In this document: positions 51,623-63,129 of the stretch, piece by piece
How positions within the stretch are numbered: the stretch's first letter is position 1
Layout: every line of letters starts with the position of its first letter
Assembly: GCF_008831285.2 (NCBI RefSeq)
Contig: NC_045150.1
Location: 6,894,001 to 6,958,000, forward strand
Source of the DNA: Nymphaea colorata
Taxonomy: Eukaryota > Streptophyta > Magnoliopsida > Nymphaeales > Nymphaeaceae
Direction: 5' to 3'
Length of the DNA: 64,000 nucleotides
The notes under the pieces: generated by a model
What the model was told of the DNA's origin: nothing
Databases searched by the model: none
The model's input: only the letters and a program-made list of their open reading frames with translations
Made by a program: the position numbers and the translations under genes

Positions 51623-54600
51623 ATGATTTTAAATCACCAAATGCTAAACATCACCCATTCGTTTGAGAAAAACAATGGTCTTCAAGTTCTCTCTAATTTT
51701 GTTCCATCAATTACTGTTTCGGGGACACTACGAAAGTCATTCTTTACGTGTCAAAATCCTGCACACCACTGCTTCATCTCTGTTTTTGCATCCCAGAACC
51801 GTACCTCTAAGCGTAACCGCAAACATCATGTCAGTCCTAAGAAGACTTCAAATGAGAAACTTGAAACACTGTCAAATCCCTCCCAGAATTTCTTAATGAC
51901 GACACCCCAGAAGACAAGGTATGAGCAACAAAGTGGAGTTCTTGGCAATGGGGATTTTATGCATGGTTCACTTGAGTGCAGATACATGGAAATGGGAAAG
52001 CCAACAAACAAGATACTGTCTGAACAGGAGACCTTGAAGTCGGTGGATAAAGAGGAAGAAGAACATGGAGAAGGACAAGCAGGAATAGGTGCCGAGGAGG
52101 GGGAGCAGGAGGAGGAGGTTGGCCATGTCCTTGATGCTGAAAACTCAGATTGGCCACTGGATGCTGATGTTGGGTGGGGAATTAGAGCTTCAGAGTTTTT
52201 TGATAAGTATCCAATTCGGAATGTGGTGGATGAGAATGGGGTAGAGGTGGACTGGGAAGGGGAGATGGAGGCACCGTGGGTGAAGGAGATCAATTGTTTG
52301 GAATGGGAGAGCTTTGCATTCCATCCAAGCCCCCTTGTGGTGCTAGTTTTTGAACGCTATAATAGGTTAGTCATCTCCATTTCTTTTTGTGTTCTTGTAT
52401 AATTTTGCTTGCTGCAGTTCAAAATGCTTTAAGTTATGTTCTTAATTTGTAGTCTACTGTTTCTTGTTTTCAATTTTCCAATGCATGGTAGAAATGCTGG
52501 TGTTTCATTCAATGTTGTAAAGTGTGTCATGTAAGCCATTTCGGTTGGGCCTATGGTTAGACATGTAGATATAACACAAAAAATCAGAAATTTGACTTTT
52601 TAAAGTTTGAATTATCTGGAAAATCAGCGAAAACCATTCTGCGGAAAGCATGTCAGATTCTCAGACATAAATACATCAATGAACATTCATGAGTTTACCG
52701 TGCATAGTCACATAACCTATCGAGAAAGGAGCTTAAAATTTTATGCATAAACTCATTCTGTACAATGCCGAATGAAATGATCATTCATCATTATTATCAT
52801 CTTCATCTTGGTCTTCTTTTTCAAACTCAATATCTTCCCCAACATATGTAGGCTCCTTATAATCTGTGAGAACCTTTCCTCAGAAAAATTGATCTTCCAA
52901 ACACAAATCTGGCCTCAAATCAACATTTTTGTCAGAATAGCAAGACCTTCCTCGCACACAGCTCCTGAAAGTTTGTAGGTGTTGGGTCTCTGGGTTTTTG
53001 TACCCAGAAAACAAAGGAATTGGGTTCCCCTGAAATTTTTGCTAGGTCCTTATTGTATGATATGTGCTATAATACAGTGTATGCTGTATCGTATGATGCG
53101 GGCCCTGCATGTACATTATGGGGGTGTTAGATTCCTGTCACTACTAGTTTCAGGAATGTAATGTAATATGCACTCTAAAAAGTAGGTTACATACCGTAAC
53201 GTACCGTTGTGTCTTACATTGTGCACTCATACATGCAGCACTGGTTTCACCAATTTTTTTGCACTTCTCCCTTTATTTGGTTTTGTATTATAGTGTTAAT
53301 CTACAACCGACTGTTGGTTTTTCTTTCTGTTGAAATTAAATTTACAAAATTGTGTAGTTAAGAAGGGAATTCTGAAACTTGTAAATTTAGTTGAAAAACA
53401 CCTCTTTTTCTTTAGGACAGAACACGAGGAAACAAATCCCATTTTAAGAATTTGACTGATTGGTCTCTTTCTTCTTCTTCCTTATATAACATGTGCTCAT
53501 TTTGTGTAGAATTGCTGATAATTGGAGAGCAATGAAGGAGCTGGAAGCTGCAGCTAGAATATACTGGAACTCAAAGGATCGGTTGCCACCCAGGGTACAT
53601 AATTGTTGCTATTTTATCATTAACTGCAATAGTTTTTTAAAAGATTATTCTGAAAGTGAAGAAAGCTGTTGTTTGCTTTTTCTTCAGTGATGCCTTTTTT
53701 AAAAGTGGTATATAGACAATTTTCTTATCCTTTAAGTTGTGTGTAAAAATATTTTCTAAGTTATATGTCTTGTTTAGAGTTTATGGTTGATATAAGTGAT
53801 GAAATTGCTTAGCAGATTGTGATCATTTGCTTAAGACTTGTAGCATTTAGGATGCTAAAATTGAAGATTTTTTGTATCAAGTGGTATCTTTGAACTCCTC
53901 TTTCTTATTGTTGCAGACTGTGAAGATTGATATCAATATTGAAAGAGATTTGGCATATGCACTTAAAGTTAGAGAATGTCCCCAGTTGCTATTTCTCCGT
54001 GGAAACAGAATTTTATATAGGGAGAAAGGTAGAGAACCTTTAGTTTTATGCAGTAATTTTTGGTAATTTGAGAGTATGAAGCTCAGACCTGGTTAAGTTT
54101 TTATCTGCTCTGTTTGTTCATTCTGCTTCCTTATCCTTGTTATACCAAACGAGGTATGTAAATTGTGCATACATAATTGCTTGCAACTTGGTGTCAGATA
54201 CAGAAAATGCCCCTTTATTGTGTCAATGTGCAATTTGTCAACCAGCTCTAGTCGGTTTTCAAACTTCACTGTTACTATTATAACACAATTATGTCCATCT
54301 GGTTTTCCATTACCTTGTCTTTCACTTTAATGATGTTACTACATCTCCAACTTAAATGTTCCATTAGTAACTGTGATATGGCATGTTTGTGGCAGCTGCA
54401 TATATTTCATTAACGTCTACCTTCAGCACTACATTTAGCTTCAGCATCTTGTTGTTCCTTGAAATGTTTCTAGGACCAACACACCAAAATTTTGTAGTTC
54501 TCCAAATGGCAATTATGTCCACCATGCGCGTCATCAATTTACACTTGCTTTGAGCAATTTATCTGTAAAATTTTGTTCAAATTTCCTTTACTGCAATAAA

Positions 54601-54846
54601 TTCATGAAGCATGAGTGCTGAATAATGAATATGTATAGGCTTGGATAGGCTATTTTTGGGAAGCAACTTGTTTCAAGGCCCTAGTTAGTTTCCGGATTAG
54701 ACTGTATTTCTAAAGGATATTTATTCATCTGGTTTTGCACAGACATTCGATCAGCAGATGAACTGGTTCAGATGATAGCATTCTTCTACTACAATGCACG
54801 GAAGCCATCCTGGGTAGATGCTAACGCAATTGCCCCTCCATACTAA
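51623..54846 (+). CDS. Plastid thioredoxin-fold regulator of the MRL7/RCB (SVR4) and MRL7-L/NCP family, complete
   Basis: Four exons, 51623-52365, 53510-53594, 53917-54028 and 54743-54846, with consistent phases, give 347 aa; family members are about 330-350. The first part (to about residue 75) is basic, Ser/Asn-rich and acidic-poor, as expected of a chloroplast transit peptide. An acidic stretch follows ([19 protein letters not shown]). The conserved core begins at [20 protein letters not shown]. The thioredoxin-like domain runs from [14 protein letters not shown] through the [20 protein letters not shown] strand to [20 protein letters not shown]. At the usual active-site position there is NRIADNW, with no CxxC. 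Arabidopsis relatives act in plastid and nucleus to build the plastid-encoded RNA polymerase and support chloroplast development. I cannot tell whether this is the RCB or the NCP paralogue. An additional upstream non-coding exon is possible. Confidence 0.9.
52366..53509 (+). other. Intron 1 of the MRL7/RCB-family gene (1,144 bp)
   Basis: Donor GTTAGTC and acceptor TTTGTGTAG, phase 2. On the opposite strand it contains a coding-looking remnant with an acidic tail at about 52781-52980, listed separately. Introns 2 (53595-53916) and 3 (54029-54742) show nothing else. Confidence 0.8.
52781..52980 (-). pseudogene. Coding-like remnant of unknown origin in intron 1
   Basis: On the minus strand one frame reads [20 protein letters not shown], then a stop near 52880, then [20 protein letters not shown] and an acidic end [11 protein letters not shown] before a stop at 52783. 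The composition looks like a protein C-terminus. An hAT-type transposase tail is one guess, but I do not recognise the family. The internal stop argues for a dead copy. Confidence 0.35.
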
Positions 54847-57301
54847 ACTTACGATACTTTCGAGGTATTCTTTTTTGTTGTGCTTGCTGCTTGCAGGGTT
54901 GCTTACAGTAATTTTTTGTCTACTTGAGCAATCAAACACTATACTATTCATCCATACGTGATAGTTTCTGGAACAAAAGAGGTTCTTCTTAGGGTTCAAT
55001 TTATTGAGGATTTCCTTCATACTTGCTAATGTGCTTTATTAAAGATTATTTTCTAAATATTGACCTGGGGTTTTTTGGTATTTTCTGAAATCCTGTTTTC
55101 TTGGGAAATTCATGAAAATTTTAAGAAGAAAAAATATAAAAGGTAGCTGGAAGAAATAGGAAATTGAGTTTTCTCCCAATTTTTTTAAAAAATGTTGATT
55201 AAGATTCAAGATAGGCTTTAAAAGTTTAAAAGGAACATAAATGGAAGCATACATTTAAAATACATACAATTTATTTTTATTTTTCTGAAGGAAATATATA
55301 TATATATATATTTGGTGATGTCTTGAATATATGGTGATATTTCCAAAATATGGCACATATTTGTGACAAAATTTAAAATAAATTTTTTTATTTCGATTAT
55401 CTTCCTAGGAGAAGTTAAAAGCACCAAAGGACGTTGCACATTGCGGCAGATCTGGAGCAGGCCATCGCTGGCTTGAACCCGGTGGGCGCCCATCCATAAG
55501 TCTCGGGGCAGAAAGAGGTGCTTAGACAAGCAACAAAGTCTCTCCATCTAAGGTGGCATCGAATGAAAAAAATGTTCTCTTGGAAAGCATGTGAAACAGG
55601 CAATACGAAGTGGTCTTGGCCATGTCACGGTGAAGTTTGCTTTTAACCTCTTCCCTTTAGACAATTGCGATGTTTGAGGAAGTCGAGACTCCTCTCTTTA
55701 GTCTTTTCCCCTTGCCTTTAGGGTATTGGGCTGTTTCGGCATTTGGGCAGGTTTGCTTCTCTAGCAGCGAATCGAATGATATGGCTGCATGGTCTGGTCA
55801 AATCGTAATAGCCTTGTTCGTCGTGGGCAGTTCTCAGATGCTGTTCATCTTGCCAATCACGCTCTCATCTAGACTTTTATTTGGAATCCATGAAAGAGCT
55901 GCATGGTTTGGTCACAGTTTGATAGAATAATAGTTTATCAGCTATTAACCATCCACCCGACATTTGCCTGACGAGTTTTTTTGTGGTTGGAATCAAACGG
56001 GTGGGATTTTTTTATTGCAATATGCCGTGTAAGCTCACCATTTTGCTTGCTTGCTTGCTTGTTATCCTTAATCATCATCATTCATCAAGTGGGAGTTCAC
56101 TTTCTGTATGCAAACTCAATCAAATCCAATATTAGTTGGAAAATTTACAAAATATGATTTACACATACATGAATGTCACATTGATAACAAAAAATACCAC
56201 GTTTTATAAACACAAACTTATTTCCAATGGGCAGGGGTAAGGTGGTCCAGCTCTACTATGATGGGTCTTCTTCTCATTTCGGGCTAAAAAGGATCCAACG
56301 GTCAGTCTTTTGGATCCTAACTGTGCCCTTCTACCAACATGTACCAGAGAAGAACCCCATAATCTCTTACCCTGAATAAGCGGCTTCAAATCCGACTGAC
56401 CCGAAAGGGTCTCCATCCTTTTTCTTGTTATGTAGGAAATTAGGTTCAGAAAACAAAAAGAGAGCAGTCCATAGTTTCGGCTAAGAGAGCCTATAAGAAA
56501 AAAAGACGACATAGACGACATTGAATGTGACTTCAATAACCAGGGCATGTTGAACAATTTCGTACTCGAGGAGAAACATATGGTTTCACAACTACGCTTA
56601 TTTCCACGAAAACGGCAAGACTTGTGAACCCTCATTCTTCCACGAATAGGATAACCCATGATCACACTCTTCAATTAAATTACATTTTTGCATTTGAAAC
56701 CATAATAACAAGAAAGCGAGGAACCTGCGACCCAGACCCTCCCGCCTGCATTCGGGTCATTTTAGCCATTAATGGCTATTCTTATCTTCTACTAGATGGT
56801 ATGAGTTTGTTAGGACTCTCATACGCCACAGCAAGCACAAACATAGCACAAACATGGCCCTTAGTTTGCCTTAAAGCAAAGCGAAAGGTGTTTAGGTTTC
56901 AAAACTCAAGGCACGTACAGAACAGTAAACATATTTCCATCAAGGGTCGGCAGGAAGAAATACCTGGTAAATATTACATAAACTACAAACACAATAAAGA
57001 AACAATAAACACGTAGTTTCCAGGTGCATTTTCAATAACATAGTGACGCTCCTCCATCTCCCCATAAATGTAGTATAGTCCCAAATCTATACCGTTGAAA
57101 CAAAACATACCCCACAGTTTGGGATATCTAGGTGCTTTCATACATACAATACACACTTGACCGTTGAAACAAAACATACCCCACAGTTTGGGATATCTAG
57201 GTGCTTTCATACATGAAATCGGTTGCAGCAAGAAGTCCAACGGTCTTGTCATAGTGTTCCTTTCCTTCCCAACCATGCCCTGGCATGCTGTTGGAAGCAC
57301 T
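54847..57301. other. Region between two convergent genes
   Basis: The 3' UTRs of both genes lie here. A 156-codon open minus frame at 56204-56674 has no recognised domain. A moderately GC-rich patch at 55.4-55.66 kb is unexplained. Confidence 0.5.
57091..57214 (-). repeat. Perfect 55-bp direct repeat in the glucosaminidase 3' UTR
   Basis: A 55-base unit starting ACCGTTGAAACAAAACATAC occurs at 57091-57145 and, without a mismatch, at 57160-57214, separated by 14 bases. It starts 88 bases past the stop codon on the gene's strand. Confidence 0.95.
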
Positions 57302-58078
57302 TTAATAACTCGTGGCATCAATGTACTTTCTGAAGAGTGACCTGGAGATGCTGAAGGAATCTCCAGTAGCTTTAACAGAGTAAAGCTGTGAACCTGCCTG
57401 CCATTTGTTAGAATAAGCAATCCATTCTCCTCTCCATTGATCCAAAGGGAAGCTTCTGTTTTCTCTCAAGCTTTTCAGCAAGTAACCAAAATAGGTGCAT
57501 GCTCTTGGCAGATAATAATCCTCCAATAGACCACTCCAGTACTTGTTTGCTTGAGAGTTTCACCAAAGTCAGAAAAACAACGTGAAGGTGTCAACCAGGT
57601 ACGTTAAAGATCTCACCATTAATTTAACAAAATTTCAGAAGGAAAATCAAAAGTGCAAACACAAAGCTGCTGAAATACAAAGCTAACCATAGTCATGAAG
57701 CATGCTCTGCTTGGTCTTTGTGTTATCATACCACATCGTCACTTGAGTCCTTGCATTCCATTCGTACTGTCCAAAGTGACACAAGAACAAATAAAAATGT
57801 TGAAGTTGCATATTAGCTACATTCAAATAATGCTCATTACCTGCTGCTTTTCTTGAGGACTTGTACCAAGTCCTTTTGCACTTTCAAGCCATGTTCCAAG
57901 CAAAAAGTTATCATTCGAACCCAGAAGGATGTCGATATCCTTTATAAGATCAATGAATTTTTTACTTTGAACCGTTAGGTAATGAAGGTCATTCACTTGG
58001 AAAGCATGTATTGCCTCTCGGTAAACTTGGTTTGCAAATTTTGAGAGGACTTGCCGAGTAAGATCAACCAAATCATAC
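57302..58078 (-). CDS. NAGLU: Alpha-N-acetylglucosaminidase (GH89), last three exons only
   Basis: Minus-strand exons 58078-57841, 57766-57688 and 57549-57302 join in phase and end at TAA. They encode about 188 residues of the C-terminal domain: [20 protein letters not shown] and [16 protein letters not shown], then [16 protein letters not shown], then [20 protein letters not shown] to RKYIDATSY. This matches plant homologues of lysosomal alpha-N-acetylglucosaminidase (Arabidopsis NAGLU/CYL1), about 800 aa, which hydrolyse terminal GlcNAc in the vacuolar or secretory pathway. The catalytic glutamates lie in upstream exons that are not found between 58079 and the window end. A donor for the preceding exon should end in AG so that AG|G encodes Arg; no convincing one was seen. 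Either the intron is longer than 5.9 kb, holding the copia elements to the right, or this is a 5'-truncated copy. The frame shown is intact. Confidence 0.87.
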
Positions 58079-58108
58079 CTGACCAGAAAAACTAGTAAAA
58101 ATTACTTC

Positions 58109-58140
<32 letters not shown>

Positions 58141-58251
58141 TAACATTGCAAAGCCCCAAACGCTCAGCAGCAGAACAAAGTAAAAGATCTTTTTCTAAAA
58201 TGAATGTCTGAAATGTGAAAGAGTGCAAATAATCAATAGGAAAAAGATACA

Positions 58252-58288
<37 letters not shown>

Positions 58289-58651
58289 GCAATACATTCC
58301 GATGTACCTAAAAAGAGAACACTTCACACAAAAGCTCATAAAGAGCACAAGATATCCTCACACAAGCACACTAGTGCACCCAGTCACAAGAAGAAACAAC
58401 TAATAATGAATACCAATATTACTGAAGAAGCCAAAATGGCTGAAAAGAGCATACACAATGTGGGGGAGGAATTCTCAATTTATAGAGGAAATTAGAGGGC
58501 CAAGAACTAGCCGTTGGGATAGCTCCATCTGGTCAAAGGTCAACTTACACAATAATGCAGCCAATAGAAAATAAAAATAAGTATTACATAAGGAAAACGT
58601 AGATATATATACAAGTATAAAAAGTTAAAAACCAATATCCATAAGAAAGAA

Positions 58652-58652
<1 letters not shown>

Positions 58653-58714
<62 letters not shown>
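58653..58714. repeat. (TA)n microsatellite
   Basis: About 31 TA units in the space upstream of the last glucosaminidase exons. A (CA)n at about 58109-58135 and a (TC)n at 58255-58285 are nearby. Confidence 0.95.
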
Positions 58715-58716
<2 letters not shown>

Positions 58717-59844
58717 GAACTCTCCTTGAAACCAGTGTCACAAATATCACATATTAATAGAAAAAGATGCAATAAATATGCCAAAAACCAGTCAGCTGTA
58801 TAAACTGGCAGTAAGACTCGTTTTCTTATTTTTTAGTAATTCTTATTTGTTTTAATTTTATATAATTTTCAGGAACTTTTACATTTTTTTTTTAATTTGC
58901 CACGGTTTTCCCGAGATATACAACTTTGCCATATTATACCTGAGAAATTCCTCGCCGTATAATACCCGTAAATGATATATGTGATAATGCTCAAAGCTTA
59001 AGGTGTTGTAACTGGAAGTTTATAAAATAAAAAATAAAATCTTAGAGCACAAAAAAACCATGGCAAAAAAATCAGCTAATTGAAATTCTAAGGAGACAAA
59101 CAGTCAAATCCATATTCTTCTTCAAATATTTTTCATAGGCATAGAGATAATCCATCTCAATATGTTGAGTCATCACATAAAAAGTGTAATTGCTTGCCAT
59201 GTAAATAGCACAAATAATAAAATATAGTACAGTACATGAGATAACATGTATCACTTGGGCCAATAGTTAGTTATTTAACGTACAAAATTATAAATTTATT
59301 TTTACTGTTTGAAACAAAAAAAATTAGAGAAAAACCAGGAAAAAAAAGTTTCATATTAAAAAAAAAAACGTTTCCTGTTTATCAATTCATAGTCACAAAC
59401 ATCGTTAATGGGTATTTTTTGGCAAAGCTGAAAAGCTCAGTAATTTTTTTATAAAAGAAAAATCTTAAAAATTAGGAAAAAGTAGAATAATTGAAAAAAC
59501 TAGCAAGAAACATAAAAAAAAACTTGATAAAATGATAAAAATGTTGTTCTAGTAATAGCAAAAATGAAGATAAATAATTTAACTTAAGTTTGAAACTTTA
59601 AAGCAAAGATAACATATAAATAATGAAATAAACACAACAAAACACAAAAAATTCATTTTGGAGTTTTTCTTAAAAAAAGTAAAAGGGTAAGTTTTTATTT
59701 TCATAGTTTTTAACATTTTTATTGGGTTTCTTTAGAGAAAGATGGGTTTTCTGTGACCAACAAACTCAGGCTATTTTTTTTTTTGTCCAAGTTTTTGCTG
59801 AACAAAGTGTTTTTTTCCTAAACATAATGTTTATAACTTTATCT

Positions 59845-61321
59845 TGCTTTGATCCATTTTTATGATGAGTCCAAGAACCACGACAAAACTGCATCTAAAG
59901 AGGAATGGAAGCTTGTTATGACAGAGGAACTGAGTGCTTTAGAAAGAATGAAGACATGGGATTTGGTAAAACTTCCTCCAAGGAAGAATATTGTGGTTGT
60001 AAGTGGGTATTTAAGGTTAAGACAAAAGCAAATCAATCAATTGAACATTACAAGGGCAGGCTAGTTGCAAAAGGTTATAACCAGCAATTTGAAATATACT
60101 CACAGACATTTGCACCAATTGCTCATGTCTACTATCAGAATTCTACGTGCAGTGGCTTTTGCAAAGTATTGGAATCTATAGCAACTTGATGTAAATAATG
60201 CCTTTTGAATGAGGATCTAGAAGAAAAAGCTTATATTGAAGCTCCATCAAGGTGTTTTAGATTTATAAGGCAGGATCTATAAATTGAAGAGAGCTCCATA
60301 TCAGCCAAAACAGGACCAAAGAGCATGGTTTGAAAAGTTCAACACAATAGTTAAAGAATTTTTATTTAGTTAAAGTTTTCATGGTCCAACATTGTTTGTA
60401 TCCTCCACAAAGAAAGGAAAGCATCAACTACTTTTATATGTTGATGGTATGATCATTACTAGGAATAATCTTAAAGCTATGAAATAAAGAGAATTTGGTG
60501 CAAATGTTTGAAATAAAAGACTTAAAAAGAGGTTTGTTCTTATCTCAATGCTAGTATGTATCCGATCTTGTGGCTAAGGCTAGATTGTATGATGACAAGA
60601 AAAAGTAGGGACTCCTATGCAAGCAAATAAGAAATAAGGGCTCTTGAAGGAAAGAATTTAAAATCCATTGTTTTGGATGCAACTTATTGGGAGTTCGATT
60701 TATCTTACCATCTCTAGACCTGACATAACATATGCAGTTAATGTAGTAAGCCAATCTAAGTGCACCTAGATCAACACAAGACTTTTTGGGTATATAAGGC
60801 ACACAATGGATTATGGCACGTTCTTTTCTTCATCAAATTTTAAAGATCTCATAGCTTAGTGTTGTGTTGATTTTGGTTGATCAGTTGATGGTAGAATCTC
60901 TATAACAGGATTTTGTATTTTCCTTAGAAACTTTAGAAGAGCAAAAAGCAGCAAAGGGTAGCATTATCCACAGCTCAAATTGAGTATAGAGCTGTGATAC
61001 AAACCACCATTGAAGTAATTTGGACATGCTGGTTGCTACAAGAGATTGGAATTCCAACCAATAACAAAACCAGGTTGATTAGTGATAATATGAGTGCTTT
61101 TTAGATTGCTAAAAATCCAGAATTCCATGAAAAGATGAAGCATATGAGATTAAATATCATTTCACAAGGCATACAAAGAAGGGCTAATCTCTCTCCAACA
61201 TATACACTATGAAGATAAAGTTGAAAACATATTTAACCAGAGTTTATCACCAACCATATTCAGGTCCTTTTTTCCCAAACTTGGAATGGTATCTCTTGAT
61301 CGTACCGAGTTTGAAGGGGAG
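59845..61321 (+). mobile_element. Ty1/copia RT-RNase H remnant, 5' truncated
   Basis: It starts inside RT: EEWKLVMTEELSALERMKTW and WVFKVKTKANQSIEHYKGRL, then VAKGYNQQFEIYSQTFAPIA in another frame. LLLYVDGMIITRN is the YVDD block with the second Asp changed to Gly, and an RNase H part follows with many stops. It ends SPTIFRSFFPKLGMVSLDRT, then a purine-rich tract TTTGAAGGGGAG that abuts the LTR. Gag, protease, integrase and the 5' LTR are absent. Confidence 0.8.
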
Positions 61322-61596
61322 TGTTAAAATACATAAGTCATGCTTCATGTCTTAGTCAAAGGTCATAGTCGTCCATGTTTATTCACTTAATATTGTATGG
61401 TCCCTAGTTATCTCTTATTCTTAATTCATTTATTATCAGTTTTATAAATGAATGGCAGTTTAGACTTTTATTGTCCTTTCTAGTTCTTAAGTTAGGGTTA
61501 TGCCCCTCCAATTGTACCTTTCTTTTTCTCTTTATTGAGCAGCATAGTATGCTGAGCTGATGTAACTCCTGTACTGCATCTTGTAATGGGATAACA
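61322..61596 (+). mobile_element. 3' LTR of the 59.8-61.3 kb copia remnant
   Basis: It begins TGTTAAAATA right after the polypurine tract and is proposed to end at TAACA (61592-61596), giving 5-bp inverted ends TGTTA/TAACA. The right border is an inference, since no second LTR is available for comparison. Confidence 0.5.
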
Positions 61597-62895
61597 GCAG
61601 CTTACTTCACATTTTGTGTTTCGGTTTGTTGGATCTTAATCATGTGCTTACATAATTTTCAAACATCCTAAGTGTACGAAAATCCCTAGTTCAATCAAGA
61701 AAACTATACATATACACATGCACAAATGCAAGTACATGACAAGAGATAGAAACGAGGCAGACTAGTTTGATACACACACACACACACAGCTCATATTGCA
61801 GACCTGATTAAGATACCTAAGGAGACATACTTCAACATGATTTTAACTGACCCTAGAATATACTTATCATTGTTTAGTCACTGAATACGATGCACATTGC
61901 ACAAACACTGACACGAGTGTTGGTAATCCAAAACCTTACAAGAGGGTCAAACACGTCACAGAATAACAAAGGTAGGCACATGGACACAGCCATATATCTA
62001 CATCATGCTTGTATTTGTATTTACCTAAGCAGTGGGTTTGATTCTAGTTAGACACGTTATGTTTAAATGAGTGGTGTGTCTACTCGCTTTATTATCTGTC
62101 CAAAAAGGAGTGAAAGAGGAGTAGCACCTATGTCCCTGTCTAATTTGATAAAAAGCCCAACAACCTCTTTTTGAATTAATGGGGACAAAAAAGAGGCACC
62201 ATTAAGATGTGTCAGTATAGGTGTTTTAGAAGTGTTAGCAAAGGACACGTCATGATTATAGAAGCTTTGTTGTCAAAATCCCAGCTAGTTTGCCACTAGT
62301 TGGACTACTCAGTTCAGTCAGTCATCAACAGCCTGTGTTTTAAACGTGACTAGTTGGTTAGATTACTTAATTACTTAATCAGTTAGTGGTTAGCAGAGTC
62401 ATCAAGCAGCCAAGTAATCCCCAACCTATAAATTTATATGTGCACTCTTTGCATATATATATATATATATATATACATATATATTTGTATTTGTATTTAT
62501 TCCCATAAAAATATACATATTAATTATTCATAGTCAATTGACTTAGATGAATTGAATTGATTAATGTTGACTGGTCTCAATTAGTCTTGCAGGCTCTTAT
62601 CGTACAGATTTCCCATGTAACATAGCATACCGTGCCTTGGGTTGAATAGATTTTAGTCATTTTACAACCCAATTTGATTGAATGAATCAAACTTTAAGTG
62701 CTTCTTTATTGCTTGAATGGTGAACCATTAGACTTTTATTGCCAAAACAGGCACATGAAGAGATTAGAATTACTGATTCAACGTATTATGTTTCTTAAAA
62801 TTAATGATAATCATGTACGCATTCAGGCTATATGCAAAACATGTAAAATCATATAAACAAAAGCTGTCCGGGAATATATATATATATATATCTAT

Positions 62896-63129
62896 TGTTC
62901 GGAAAGATGGAGAAAGAGAGGGAACAAAAGAGAACGAGAAAAGAGAGAGAGAGAGAAAGAACTTTCTTATTCATTGCTTACCCTAATCTCTTATTTCAAG
63001 AGAGAATAAGGGTCGGCTAGAGTCTTTACACAAGAGAGACAAATAAAGATATAAATGACTGAAGAAGACTCTAACTTTTAAATTATCAGAAAACTACCAC
63101 ACTTGAATATAAACTTTCTAATTTCAACA
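62896..63129 (-). mobile_element. 3' LTR of the minus-strand copia element
   Basis: About 234 bp. On the minus strand it runs TGTTGAAATTAG to TTTCCGAACA, with inverted ends TGTT/AACA, directly after the polypurine tract TTGAGGGGGAG. The (TA)n at about 62874-62891 lies just outside, so TCTAT (62891-62895) is a possible target-site duplication. Confidence 0.6.

Noticed and set aside
56983-57420. 145-codon minus frame
   Set aside because: It overlaps the last glucosaminidase exon in the wrong phase and is lengthened by the 55-bp repeat.
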